NCBI RefSeq assembly: GCF_003071065.1
Contig: NZ_QCXX01000008.1
Location: 186,001 to 250,000, forward strand
Source: Sphingobacterium athyrii
GTDB taxonomy: Bacteria; Bacteroidota; Bacteroidia; Sphingobacteriales; Sphingobacteriaceae
Length of the DNA: 64,000 bases
Direction: 5' to 3'
The translations under genes were made by a program, and so were the position numbers. The notes beneath the pieces were generated by a model. It worked only from the letters and a program-made list of their open reading frames with translations. It had not been told where the DNA came from and made no database searches. Position 1 is the stretch's first letter. Every line of letters starts with the position of its first letter. Below, one piece after another: positions 1 to 8,839 of this stretch.

Positions 1-576
1 AGCAACAATAAAATCGTTGTCATTGACAATTACGATTCATTCACCTATAATTTGGTTCATTTGCTCCAGGAACTGGGACAGGACTATGTGGTGTTGAGAA
101 ATGATAAATTCAAACTGGAAGAGCTGGAAGCATTCGATAAAATCCTCCTTTCCCCAGGTCCGGGGATTCCTGAAGAGGCGGGCTTACTGCTTGATGTGAT
201 CCGCACCTATGCGCCACACAAAAGTATATTAGGCATCTGCCTGGGCCAGCAGGCAATCGCCGAAGTATTTGGCGGTACCTTATTTAACATGGAAAAACCA
301 TTGCATGGTGTCGCAACGGACATTATCGTAACCGATGAATCCGAAAAGCTATTTCAGGATTTTCCGAAAGATTCTAAAATAGGGCGCTACCATTCATGGG
401 CAGTAAACAAGGATACATTGCCGAATACACTTAAAGTTACGGCTGTGGACGAGAATGGCATCATCATGGCACTGACACATACGGAGTATGATGTACGTGG
501 AATGCAGTTCCATCCGGAATCAGTACTGACAACAAATGGAAAAAAATTAATTGAAAACTGGTTGTTTCAACACTAA
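1..576 (+). CDS. trpG: Anthranilate/aminodeoxychorismate synthase glutaminase subunit (TrpG/PabA), 5' end cut by window
   Basis: Class I glutamine amidotransferase that releases ammonia from glutamine for anthranilate synthase (tryptophan) or, in bifunctional forms, for aminodeoxychorismate synthase (folate). The reading frame is open from base 1, with a beta-strand ending in NYDSFTYNLV typical of the TrpG N-terminus, so probably only the first few residues lie outside the window. Visible motifs are the oxyanion segment SPGPG, the nucleophile elbow GICLGQQ (Cys about residue 80 of the visible 191) and the catalytic HPES near the C-terminus. trpC follows 16 bp later, indicating an operon. TrpG and PabA cannot be separated by sequence alone; the trpC neighbour favours TrpG. 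Confidence 0.93.
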   Translation, partial: SNNKIVVIDNYDSFTYNLVHLLQELGQDYVVLRNDKFKLEELEAFDKILLSPGPGIPEEAGLLLDVIRTYAPHKSILGICLGQQAIAEVFGGTLFNMEKPLHGVATDIIVTDESEKLFQDFPKDSKIGRYHSWAVNKDTLPNTLKVTAVDENGIIMALTHTEYDVRGMQFHPESVLTTNGKKLIENWLFQH

Positions 577-592
577 TATCTAAATACTACAA

Positions 593-1375
593 ATGACTAT
601 ACTGGATAAAATCATTGAACGAAAAAGAATAGAAGTAGAAAAAGCGAAAGCCTTAGTTCCATTCGAAGAGCTGTTGAACTATCCCTATTTCAACGTAGCC
701 TGTCTTTCGTTACGGGAATCTATATTAGATCCTGAAAAAACAGGAATTATAGCTGAATATAAACGAGCGTCTCCCTCAAAAGGAGATATCAACAGTACAG
801 CAAAGGTCGAAGATGTTGTCAAGGCTTATGAAGAAGCTGGTGCCTCGGCGGTATCTGTGCTGACCGATGGGGAGTTTTTCAAGGGCAATCTGGAAGATCT
901 TTCCAAAGCAAGGGAAGCAATTAACATCCCTATTTTGCGCAAAGAATTCATTGTGGACAAATATCAGATTACTGAGGCCAAGGCTTATGGTGCTGATGTT
1001 ATCCTTTTAATAGCAGCATGTCTAAAAAAAGAAGAAGTGCAGGAATTTGCTGCTTATGCTCATCAATTGGGCCTTAATGTTTTGCTTGAAGTACACAACG
1101 AACAGGAACTGTTGGATAATCTTTTTGACGACATTGATGCCATCGGTGTCAATAACAGAAACCTAAAAGATTTCACCGTCGATCTACAACATTCGTATGA
1201 TCTTTTGGATAAGATTCCATCCGAATACATCAAAGTGTCTGAAAGTGGCATCTCCGATCCCAAGACGATTAAAGCATTAAAAAAGGCTGGTTTCCAAAGC
1301 TTTTTAATCGGTGAAAATTTTATGAAAACCACAGATCCGGGGAAAGCGATCAAGGATTTCGTAAAAGAAATTTAG
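593..1375 (+). CDS. trpC: Indole-3-glycerol-phosphate synthase
   Basis: Converts 1-(o-carboxyphenylamino)-1-deoxyribulose-5-phosphate to indole-3-glycerol phosphate in tryptophan synthesis (cytoplasm). It is 260 aa, a normal size for a monofunctional TrpC TIM barrel. Visible family motifs: EYKRASPSKG near residue 55, the LRKEFIVDKYQI segment near residue 115, the barrel strand LLEVHNEQEL, GVNNRNL and the phosphate-binding SESGI. It follows trpG by 16 bp. No trpD, trpF, trpB or trpA follows; the next gene is an unrelated sigma factor, so the pathway is split over more than one locus or the rest lies upstream of the window. Confidence 0.96.
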   Translation: MTILDKIIERKRIEVEKAKALVPFEELLNYPYFNVACLSLRESILDPEKTGIIAEYKRASPSKGDINSTAKVEDVVKAYEEAGASAVSVLTDGEFFKGNLEDLSKAREAINIPILRKEFIVDKYQITEAKAYGADVILLIAACLKKEEVQEFAAYAHQLGLNVLLEVHNEQELLDNLFDDIDAIGVNNRNLKDFTVDLQHSYDLLDKIPSEYIKVSESGISDPKTIKALKKAGFQSFLIGENFMKTTDPGKAIKDFVKEI

Positions 1376-1404
1376 AAATTATTTAAAACGAATCTAAATA
1401 AGCC

Positions 1405-1412
1405 TATCTTTG
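1405..1412 (+). promoter_or_regulatory. Bacteroidota -7 box (TATCTTTG) for the ECF sigma operon
   Basis: Exact match to TAnnTTTG, 23 nt upstream of the sigma-factor start and 30 nt after the trpC stop. A convincing -33 TTG is not seen. It suggests the ECF gene has its own housekeeping promoter, independent of trp. Confidence 0.5.
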
Positions 1413-1435
1413 CGTCAGAACAGCGAACTGGTATT

Positions 1436-1951
1436 TTGGAAAAAGAGTTTTTTATTATAGATAAAGCAGGTTTTGAGCAAATATATCTTCAACACTGGGA
1501 AGGTATGTTTGCCTTTTGCCTGAGCAGCATCAAAGATGAAGAACATTCCAAGGAAATTGTACAGGATGTTTTCAAATCACTCTGGGAACGGCGTGATGAA
1601 CTTCGTCTCATCGAGGTTGAACGGTATCTGATCAGATCAGTAAAACTCAAAACATTTGAATACATTCGCAATAAAGTATCGCGGCAGCAACACCTGGACA
1701 ACATTTCAAATACAAGAGAAGAGCATTACGTAGATAATTCGCTGATCGCTGATGAACTGGCCAAGAAAATATCAAATCTGATCGATACTCTGCCCAAACA
1801 ATGTAAAAATGTCTTCCGCATGAGCAGAGAACAGGGGCTCACCAACAAGGAAATTGCACATAAGCTCTATATTTCAGAAAGAGCGGTAGAATATCATATT
1901 TCACGAGCATTAAAAACATTAAAAACAGAACTAACGGAATATATATCCTAA
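1436..1951 (+). CDS. ECF-type RNA polymerase sigma factor (FecI-like)
   Basis: 171-aa extracytoplasmic-function sigma factor. Region 2 (about residues 20-60, with FCLSSIKDEEHSKEIVQDVF and WERRDEL) binds the -10 element and core polymerase. Region 4 (about residues 115-165, LPKQCKNVFRMSREQGL followed by NKEIAHKLYISERAVEYH) is the -35-binding HTH. The start is TTG at 1436. The first in-frame ATG (1504) would remove conserved region 2 residues, and a -7 box sits 23 nt upstream of the TTG. An anti-sigma gene follows 49 bp downstream, then an iron-uptake-type receptor locus, so its likely role is activating that locus. ECF families are diverse and the target promoter was not identified. Confidence 0.9.
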   Translation: MEKEFFIIDKAGFEQIYLQHWEGMFAFCLSSIKDEEHSKEIVQDVFKSLWERRDELRLIEVERYLIRSVKLKTFEYIRNKVSRQQHLDNISNTREEHYVDNSLIADELAKKISNLIDTLPKQCKNVFRMSREQGLTNKEIAHKLYISERAVEYHISRALKTLKTELTEYIS

Positions 1952-1976
1952 ATTTAGCTATACAAAAGAAATCCTG

Positions 1977-1984
1977 TACTTTTG
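1977..1984 (+). promoter_or_regulatory. -7 box (TACTTTTG) upstream of the anti-sigma gene
   Basis: Exact TAnnTTTG match ending 16 nt before the anti-sigma ATG at 2001. It could give the anti-sigma factor and downstream lipoprotein a promoter separate from the sigma gene. No clear -33 element. Confidence 0.4.
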
Positions 1985-2000
1985 TCAGGAAGTATATCAT

Positions 2001-2639
2001 ATGAAAATAGACCATAAACTCATAGAGAAATATCATTTAGGCCAATGCTCTCCCGCAGAACAACTTCTTGTGGAAGAATGGTTATTGGATGATACCCTCG
2101 AGTCGGATCCCTTGTCTATTTCCATTGCTAAAAAAACAAAATTAGAAACGGATATCTGGGCCGAGCTGAGCAGCCATATTGATCGATCCGAAGTCCCAAC
2201 AATAGTTCCTCCTAAAAAATATGGCTTTAAATATATTGGAATAGCCGCCAGTATTGTATTTTTAATCGGTTTTGGTTTTTATCAATTTAGTAAGGATGCC
2301 GAAAAAGCTTCCGCCATCTTTGATAACGGAACAAGTGCTGGACTGAAGTATATTAACCAGCATAGTTATAATATCATCTTGGGTAAAAATGCAAGGGCAG
2401 AGATCAATACGGATACCGGGGAATTCAAAACTTCAGGCAATATGATGTTCATACCCAAAAAAAACTTTGCCTTTAGCTTTTCTGGAACAGATAAAAAGAA
2501 GGAGTTCAAACATGGGGAAACATATTTTGTATTAAAACCACAAAAAAATGGCAAGCAAGTAATAATCTCCAAATCGGAACTTACCTTTTTAGCTCCTACC
2601 ATCCAACACGAACTGAAAATACAATTTAATATCATCTAA
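2001..2639 (+). CDS. Short FecR-like anti-sigma factor, single-pass membrane protein
   Basis: 212 aa. The N-terminal 70 residues form a cytoplasmic, acidic helical segment that would bind the sigma factor (YHLGQCSPAEQLLVEEWL is typical of Bacteroidota FecR proteins). One membrane helix follows (about residues 78-96, YIGIAASIVFLIGFGFYQF), then a periplasmic FecR-type beta domain containing the usual DTGEFKTSGN stretch. Bacteroidota FecR homologues are usually 300-400 aa and end with a DUF4974 domain that contacts the receptor signalling domain. That domain is absent here: the protein stops inside or just after the FecR domain. The gene lies between the ECF sigma gene and a DUF4374 lipoprotein (31 bp). 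Identity as an anti-sigma factor is likely but inferred from context and partial similarity. Confidence 0.78.
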   Translation: MKIDHKLIEKYHLGQCSPAEQLLVEEWLLDDTLESDPLSISIAKKTKLETDIWAELSSHIDRSEVPTIVPPKKYGFKYIGIAASIVFLIGFGFYQFSKDAEKASAIFDNGTSAGLKYINQHSYNIILGKNARAEINTDTGEFKTSGNMMFIPKKNFAFSFSGTDKKKEFKHGETYFVLKPQKNGKQVIISKSELTFLAPTIQHELKIQFNII

Positions 2640-2670
2640 ATAAGAAGAACCTCAATTAGTCCATACACTC

Positions 2671-3873
2671 ATGCTCTCCAACCGCTTCACGCTATTCTTA
2701 TCCTTGTTATTACTCCATTTGGTAATAAGCTGTGGAACAGATGACGGAGAACAAAATGCAGCCGGAAAGTACAGTCTTTATACGATGAATAAGGATCTCA
2801 GCAATACCATCCTGACGACAAATACGGTGGATAGCGGGAATCTGACAATTTCGAAAAATGGAATCGACGTTTCTACAAAACTTTTTGATAGAAGCATCAT
2901 CGTCAAAGACAAGCATTTTTATTTTTTGAGGGCAGGGAAATTCAGAAAATATATACTTGAACCAAACGGGTTAAAGGAAATTGCTCAATTGGATATGCAG
3001 GACCGGCATATTGAAAACATCAGCTGGATCCATCAGGATACATTACTCTTATTCACTTCGGACAACAAAACAAATCGTCGGCTATGGATCTATAAAATTG
3101 CCGTCCATGATTTCAAAATCAACCAACAGCAAGAGATAAAATTACCGCCGGCCGCAGCGGATTTTAAGATCCTTTCTGTGGGTTTTGGTACGATACATCA
3201 ACAGCAATTGCTGGTCGGTTATACGTTTAATAAAGTAATCAACGAAACTGACTTCACCACAATAGACACCTTCTATGTCGCAACATTGGATAAGGCGACT
3301 TTACGATTGAAAAATATACAAAAAGATATACGATCCACTTACCCCGGTGGAGTTAATACGGTACAGTCTTACAGCTTTCATGACGAAAATGGGAACTTCT
3401 ATTTTATGTCCTGCCCGGGCATAGCGCTGGGCAACAGTCCGTCGAAACCTACCGCAATTTTCAGAATTGACAGCAATTCTACCCATATCAACCCTACCTA
3501 TTTCCTAAATTTAACAGCCAAAACGCACAATCATGCTTATGGCATGTGGTATTTGGGTAACAATCAAGCGATCGTGCGTAGTGAACGTAGAGACCGCTAC
3601 ACAGACTTTAGCGATCATCATTCCACCTATCAATTTGAGTACTATGTAGTCGATCTTATCCGCCAAACTACTAAAAAATTAAATCTTCCTTTCGACAAGG
3701 GAACGCGTAAAGAATCCGTTCTCGTTGAAAATGGGAAAGCCTATATCACCATAGACGACGCAAAGGATCAGCATCAAGTTTGGGTCTATGATATCACATC
3801 AAAAAATATTCAGGTTGGTCTTACCCTAGATCAAGCGACCGATTTTATTGTCAGAATAGACCGATTAAACTAA
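2671..3873 (+). CDS. DUF4374 (XusB-like) surface lipoprotein, copy 1
   Basis: 400-aa lipoprotein with a signal peptide and lipobox ending at Cys21 (VISCG). The acidic residues just after the Cys (TDDGE) resemble the Bacteroidota surface-export signal. The rest looks like a beta-propeller built of repeated strand segments, with the DUF4374 C-terminal block GKAYITIDDAKDQ followed by VWVYDI. The family includes XusB of Bacteroides thetaiotaomicron, a surface lipoprotein that binds ferric enterobactin. It lies 31 bp after the anti-sigma gene and just before the TonB receptor. A second, diverged copy follows the receptor (6393-7622), so this locus has two. The substrate here is unknown; a siderophore or other iron complex is the best guess. 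Confidence 0.82.
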   Translation: MLSNRFTLFLSLLLLHLVISCGTDDGEQNAAGKYSLYTMNKDLSNTILTTNTVDSGNLTISKNGIDVSTKLFDRSIIVKDKHFYFLRAGKFRKYILEPNGLKEIAQLDMQDRHIENISWIHQDTLLLFTSDNKTNRRLWIYKIAVHDFKINQQQEIKLPPAAADFKILSVGFGTIHQQQLLVGYTFNKVINETDFTTIDTFYVATLDKATLRLKNIQKDIRSTYPGGVNTVQSYSFHDENGNFYFMSCPGIALGNSPSKPTAIFRIDSNSTHINPTYFLNLTAKTHNHAYGMWYLGNNQAIVRSERRDRYTDFSDHHSTYQFEYYVVDLIRQTTKKLNLPFDKGTRKESVLVENGKAYITIDDAKDQHQVWVYDITSKNIQVGLTLDQATDFIVRIDRLN

Positions 3874-3987
3874 ATTTTCGACTGATATTCAGCTTATTAA
3901 AAAATAATATCATTTATTTACTTTTTTGACCTTCGGTAAATTTAGAGTTACGCTACTTTTCTATGTGTAATTAATCTAAATAAAATA

Positions 3988-6369
3988 ATGTCAAAATTTA
4001 AAATAATATGGTTAATCGTATTCTTAATCATATCTCAATCTTCTTTTGCCCAACAAGTAGCTGAACTCAAAGGTAAGATTGTGACAGCTTCCAATGAACC
4101 AATTGAAGGAGCTTCCATTACATTTAGAGAAATCAAGCAGGGCGCAAAAGCTGATCAAGATGGAAACTTTACAATAAAGGGGATTCCATTTGGAATATAC
4201 CAGATCAATATCTCTGCTGTTGGTTATAAAACTTTACAAAGAAAGTTTAGAATTAATCAAGAACATGAAATCCTCAGAGAAATACAGCTGACCGCAAAAA
4301 ATAATGGGTTAGAAGAAGTAAAAATTAACGGAAAAACAGCAGGTAAAAAAATAAAAGATTCCGGTTTTAATGTCAACGTCATTGAAACAAAGCAATATGC
4401 AAATACCAATTCCGATGTCAACCAAATTCTAAACAGAAGCACAGGGGTAAAAATTAGAGAACAAGGAGGACTAGGATCAAAATATTCCTTTTCGCTGAAC
4501 GGACTATCGGGAAATAACATCAAATTTTTTATTGACGGCGTGCCAATTGAATCTTTCGGAAGCGGTATGAGCCTAAACAATATGCCGGTCAATATTGCGG
4601 AACGAATCGAGGTTTACAAAGGTGTTGTGCCTGCCCATCTAGGCTCAGACGCTCTTGGAGGAGCAATCAATATCGTGACCAACCGTGATTACAAAAAATC
4701 TTTGGATGTGAGTTACAGCATCGGCTCATTCAACACGCACCGAGCAGCGCTGAGTGCTGGATATAAACATCCAAAAAATGGACTAATGGTCAACCTTAAT
4801 AGTTATTACAACTTTTCAAACAATAACTATTTAATGAAAACCAATCCTAAGGCAGGAGTCTACATACTTGCTCCCGTAGATGCCTCGAGATTTGACACAT
4901 TACAATCCGCAAGACGCTTTCATGACGATTATCGCTCATTCATGACCCAGGTCGAGGTTGGTGTGAGCAACAAAAAATGGGCCGATATCGCTGTTTTAGG
5001 ATTAACCTATAACGATGTCTACGATCAACAGCAGACTGCGGCAACACAGGAACGGGTCTTAGGGCAAGTATTTAGTAAAAATCATACATTAACACCCAGT
5101 TTAAGGTATAGAAAAGACAAACTCTTCTTTGAGAATCTATCAGCCACTGTATACGCCAACTATTCAAGGGGTGAGAATGTGATCACCGATACGAGTTCAC
5201 GGACTTATTATTTCTGGAATGGCCTTCCTACGGAATATAGTCCCACGGCTGGTGAACTTAATAGCTATAAATCAATTATTCACCAAAAGATCAACAATAG
5301 TTTTTCTCAGCTTAACCTGAACTATAAACTGGCGGCGCAACATCTCATCAATTTCAATTATAATTTAAACACCAATAAACGCGAAAATTATAATGAAATA
5401 GACCCCTACAATGATTTTTATAATATTACCAATCAAATCATCCGCACTAATGCTGGATTAAATTATCAGCAATTTTTATGGAAGGAAAAAATCAACAACT
5501 CGTTTTTCATAAAAGAATATGGACTATCAGGCAAAACCAATACTTCAGAAAAAACGTCGAAAAATTACTTAGGTTATGGGGCAGTAACAAATATCAGATT
5601 TGGAAGTAGTTACGGAATAAAATTATCGTATGAGCATGCTTATCAATTACCATCCTTTACACAACTCTTCGGAGATGGACTCAATATAATGCCGAATGAG
5701 AAATTAAGGCCGGCCAACAGCGACAATTACAATTTAAACCTCTACTACATTACAGCCTTTGGAAATCATCGTCTAAACTTTGATGCTTCCACCTACTATA
5801 GAAATGTAAAAGACTATATCATCAGTAAAATGTATGATACACCGCAAGGACAAAAACAGTTAGCCGAGAATGAAGGTGGAGTGAAGGTGAATGGAGTCGA
5901 TTTTGAGATTAAATATGGTTACAAATCAGATTTTATGGCGGTATTCAATATGAGTTATTATAATGCTGTCGATCGCGAGCGCTTTGATAATAACAACAGA
6001 GAAAAAATTACCTACAAAAACCGTACACCGAATGAACCTTGGCTATTCGGGAATCTGGATATCAGTTACGGCCGAAACAATTTATTTGATAAAAAAGATA
6101 ATCGAATACAGTTAAACTATTATTTGCAGTTTATCAACAACTATTCACTAAGCTGGTCCAAATTAGCTGAAAAATCGACAAAAGATTACATCCCAGCACA
6201 ATGGTTGCACAACATCGCCGCAACCTATTCTTTCAATAATAATCAGTACAACATCACTATCGAAGGGAAAAACCTGACCGATCAAATTGCGTATGATATT
6301 TTCAAGCAACAGCGCCCCGGGCGTTCGGTGTATCTAAAACTGCGTTATCTGATCCAATCCACACATTAA
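3988..6369 (+). CDS. TonB-dependent receptor (XusA-like), probable iron-complex uptake
   Basis: 793-aa outer-membrane receptor. Signal peptide 1-21 (SSFA then QQ); carboxypeptidase-regulatory-like domain about 27-105 (with GIPFGIYQINISAVGYK); plug domain about 120-230 (LNRSTGVKIREQGG, FIDGVPIESFG, then IAERIEVYKGVVPAHLGSD); 22-strand barrel to the C-terminus. No STN signalling domain sits between the signal peptide and the regulatory-like domain, so classical FecA-type signalling to the neighbouring anti-sigma factor is not supported. Flanking DUF4374 lipoproteins and the downstream PepSY protein give the same gene content as XusABC, which supports siderophore uptake. The 114-bp AT-rich leader could hold an ECF-dependent promoter, but none was identified with confidence. 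Confidence 0.88.
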   Translation: MSKFKIIWLIVFLIISQSSFAQQVAELKGKIVTASNEPIEGASITFREIKQGAKADQDGNFTIKGIPFGIYQINISAVGYKTLQRKFRINQEHEILREIQLTAKNNGLEEVKINGKTAGKKIKDSGFNVNVIETKQYANTNSDVNQILNRSTGVKIREQGGLGSKYSFSLNGLSGNNIKFFIDGVPIESFGSGMSLNNMPVNIAERIEVYKGVVPAHLGSDALGGAINIVTNRDYKKSLDVSYSIGSFNTHRAALSAGYKHPKNGLMVNLNSYYNFSNNNYLMKTNPKAGVYILAPVDASRFDTLQSARRFHDDYRSFMTQVEVGVSNKKWADIAVLGLTYNDVYDQQQTAATQERVLGQVFSKNHTLTPSLRYRKDKLFFENLSATVYANYSRGENVITDTSSRTYYFWNGLPTEYSPTAGELNSYKSIIHQKINNSFSQLNLNYKLAAQHLINFNYNLNTNKRENYNEIDPYNDFYNITNQIIRTNAGLNYQQFLWKEKINNSFFIKEYGLSGKTNTSEKTSKNYLGYGAVTNIRFGSSYGIKLSYEHAYQLPSFTQLFGDGLNIMPNEKLRPANSDNYNLNLYYITAFGNHRLNFDASTYYRNVKDYIISKMYDTPQGQKQLAENEGGVKVNGVDFEIKYGYKSDFMAVFNMSYYNAVDRERFDNNNREKITYKNRTPNEPWLFGNLDISYGRNNLFDKKDNRIQLNYYLQFINNYSLSWSKLAEKSTKDYIPAQWLHNIAATYSFNNNQYNITIEGKNLTDQIAYDIFKQQRPGRSVYLKLRYLIQSTH

Positions 6370-6392
6370 AAAATAAATTAAAATTTCATATT

Positions 6393-7622
6393 ATGTTAAA
6401 ATCAATCACAAAAAGTGTAGGTCTGGTCGCTCTGGCTGGCATGACACTTATGAGCTGTAGCAAATCAAATCCAGATCCTGCCGAACCAACAGATCCCACT
6501 GAAGAGGTAGGTGGAAACTTTGCAATTAAGTTTAGTACAGACAATGGATCTTTTATGCTTCCGGTAAAAGACTTAATGTCCGGCACAATATCTCCAGTAG
6601 GGGCAGGTACAGATGTTACAAGCATGTTTCCATGGGAAGAAAATGTGATTCAAAAAGGGAAATATTTTTATTCAATCGATCCAAACGCTTCTAAATTTGG
6701 TAAATATGCATTTGAAAACGGTGTACTAAAGACTATTCAAGTTATCCCTTTTACCAAATTAACCACTTTGTATATCGGTTGGCATAGCTGGTTAGATGAT
6801 GACCGTCTAGCTGTAGGCCCACGTAATAGCAATGAATATGCTATTATCAACACCAAAACAATGACTGTAGAGGCAAATGGATCAATAACTTCTGAAAACG
6901 ATATCCCAAAAGATCACAGTATGCGTATTTACGCATTTCTTCCCCAAGGAAATAAGGTCGTATTAGGCTATTGCTTGTACAATAATGTCACTAAAGTGAG
7001 TTATGACGTCACGTACACAGGCGCTGTTGATTACCCTTCTTTTAAGAATTTCAAAAAAACAGGTGAGGACAATCGTTCAGCACCAGTAGGCCCTGTAAGA
7101 AATGGCTATTTCCATAAATTCAAAGAAAACGGTTATACATATCTCCAGACATACACGATGCCAGCACTAGGTGGCGGTAAAAATATGCCTACTGGATTCT
7201 ATCGTATCAAAGATGGTGACGACAAATTAGATCCCAACTACTTCTTTAACATCAGTCAATACCAAGCTGGTGACAACCAACTGGGCGTTGCATATCTAGG
7301 TAATGGAAAAGCTTTGCTCATCAGTGCCCATGACACAAAAAACAATGTTAAAGAATGGAATGATTGGTGGTATGCTGCAATGTGGGAATACCTAATTGTC
7401 GATGTAAATTCTCAAAAAGTAATCAAAAAGCTAGATTTTCCATTGGTAAGTAATTCCCGTTCAGCCGTTGTCGTAAATGGTAAGGCATATATTGCGGTGA
7501 ATGATCCCAAAGCGGATGCCATCTACATCTGGGAATATAATCCCACGACGGACAAATTAACAAAAGGGGCGAAAGTACTTGGCGGTGATGCTGATACACC
7601 AATGATCTATAATTTAGATTAA
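6393..7622 (+). CDS. DUF4374 (XusB-like) lipoprotein, copy 2
   Basis: 409-aa lipoprotein, lipobox Cys22 (LMSCSK), followed by a Pro/Asp/Glu-rich linker (residues 27-38). The C-terminal part contains NGKAYIAVNDPKAD and IYIWEYNP, paralogous to the DUF4374 block of the copy at 2671-3873. It starts 23 bp after the receptor stop and so is probably cotranscribed with it. By analogy with XusB it would capture an iron complex at the cell surface and pass it to the receptor. The two copies share overall architecture but differ considerably, which may reflect different ligands. Substrate unknown. Confidence 0.85.
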   Translation: MLKSITKSVGLVALAGMTLMSCSKSNPDPAEPTDPTEEVGGNFAIKFSTDNGSFMLPVKDLMSGTISPVGAGTDVTSMFPWEENVIQKGKYFYSIDPNASKFGKYAFENGVLKTIQVIPFTKLTTLYIGWHSWLDDDRLAVGPRNSNEYAIINTKTMTVEANGSITSENDIPKDHSMRIYAFLPQGNKVVLGYCLYNNVTKVSYDVTYTGAVDYPSFKNFKKTGEDNRSAPVGPVRNGYFHKFKENGYTYLQTYTMPALGGGKNMPTGFYRIKDGDDKLDPNYFFNISQYQAGDNQLGVAYLGNGKALLISAHDTKNNVKEWNDWWYAAMWEYLIVDVNSQKVIKKLDFPLVSNSRSAVVVNGKAYIAVNDPKADAIYIWEYNPTTDKLTKGAKVLGGDADTPMIYNLD

Positions 7623-7630
7623 TCGCCTTT

Positions 7631-7660
7631 TCAATAGGGCAACGCTTATTGCCCTATTGA
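7631..7660 (+). terminator. Perfect 12-bp hairpin between xusB-like copy 2 and the PepSY gene
   Basis: TCAATAGGGCAA and its exact reverse complement flank a 6-nt loop. It begins 9 nt after the lipoprotein stop and is followed by an AT-rich stretch without a pure T run. It may be a partial terminator or mRNA 3' stabiliser that lowers expression of the genes downstream. Confidence 0.6.
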
Positions 7661-7695
7661 ATATATTTTAAATCTCTCCAATATTTAATACTATT

Positions 7696-8829
7696 ATGCT
7701 CAGTAAAATTAATGCCTGGTTGCACCTCTGGCTAGGTTTGGCAGCGGGTATACCCGTTATCATCTTAGGAATTACAGGCTGCGTACTTGTCTTTGAACAT
7801 GATATCAAAGAATTGACTACAAACTATATTCAGGTCGCACCGCAAAAACCAGCAGAACAGCTTCCACCCTCTGCGATCTATAAATCTGTTAAGGCTGCAC
7901 TTCCCAATTATGAAATTGGGAGCTCCTGGTATTACGGACTGGACAAGTCGGTCAAAGTAAGCTTAGACCATTCCGATAGTCTGGTCTATGTAAACCCTTA
8001 TACAGCCGAAGTCCTGGCCATTGTCAATCATGAGGATTTTTTCCATTTCATGGATGAGGGGCACCGTCATCTTTGGATGCCTGTAAAAATAGGCCGACAG
8101 GTCGTTGGCTGGAGCACCTTCATTTTTTTTATACTGCTGATCACAGGCTTGATATTATGGTGGCCGAAGAAATGGAACCGTAGATCCAGAGAACAAAGTT
8201 TCACCGTCAAGTGGAAAGCAAAATTCAAACGTGTTAATTATGACCTCCATAACGTATTGGGCTTTTATACACTAACAATCGCATTGGTCATGTGCTTTAC
8301 AGGACTAATTATGAGTTTTCCCTGGATCCGAAGTTCTGTCGTCTGGGTGACGGGAGGCTACCCCAACAAACCGAAGACGGAAAAGAATAATAAACCTGAG
8401 CTTCCGGACCAACCGCTAAATGATGCGCTGGTAGTGGCGGATCAAATCTGGTATAAAGTACGTCATGAGTATGCAAAATTCAATAAGGAAGCTGTCATCG
8501 TACACTATCCTGAAAAGGAAGACAAAACGGTATATGCCTGCACGGATATGGCCAACGGAAGCTGGAGAGATCTTACTTTTGACCGTTATACCTTGGAATT
8601 AAGCGGACGCAAGCAGGGACCAATTGATGAAGCCAATACCGCGGAATGGCTCATGCGCTCCAATTATGCCCTGCATACCGGTTTTATAGGTGGGATGACC
8701 ACCAAAATCATTTACTTTATTGCCTCACTTATCTGTGCCACATTACCCATAACGGGATTCTACATCTGGTGGGGAAAGAAAAAAAAGCCAACAAAAAAAG
8801 CAAGACGTACACAATTAGCAACAACTTAA
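7696..8829 (+). CDS. PepSY-associated inner-membrane protein (XusC-like)
   Basis: 377 aa with four predicted membrane helices (about residues 15-35, 138-160, 192-214 and 343-365) and a long periplasmic PepSY region between helices 1 and 2 plus another between 3 and 4. Conserved family features are WLHLWLGLAAG at the N-terminus, the histidine-rich GHRHLW near residue 130 and LHTGFIGG before the last helix. Family members next to siderophore receptors act at the inner membrane, and some are ferric-siderophore or flavin/heme-dependent reductases. Here it is the XusC counterpart. It follows the second DUF4374 lipoprotein by 73 bp and precedes another outer-membrane receptor by 10 bp. Confidence 0.85.
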   Translation: MLSKINAWLHLWLGLAAGIPVIILGITGCVLVFEHDIKELTTNYIQVAPQKPAEQLPPSAIYKSVKAALPNYEIGSSWYYGLDKSVKVSLDHSDSLVYVNPYTAEVLAIVNHEDFFHFMDEGHRHLWMPVKIGRQVVGWSTFIFFILLITGLILWWPKKWNRRSREQSFTVKWKAKFKRVNYDLHNVLGFYTLTIALVMCFTGLIMSFPWIRSSVVWVTGGYPNKPKTEKNNKPELPDQPLNDALVVADQIWYKVRHEYAKFNKEAVIVHYPEKEDKTVYACTDMANGSWRDLTFDRYTLELSGRKQGPIDEANTAEWLMRSNYALHTGFIGGMTTKIIYFIASLICATLPITGFYIWWGKKKKPTKKARRTQLATT

Positions 8830-8839
8830 TCACATCACC

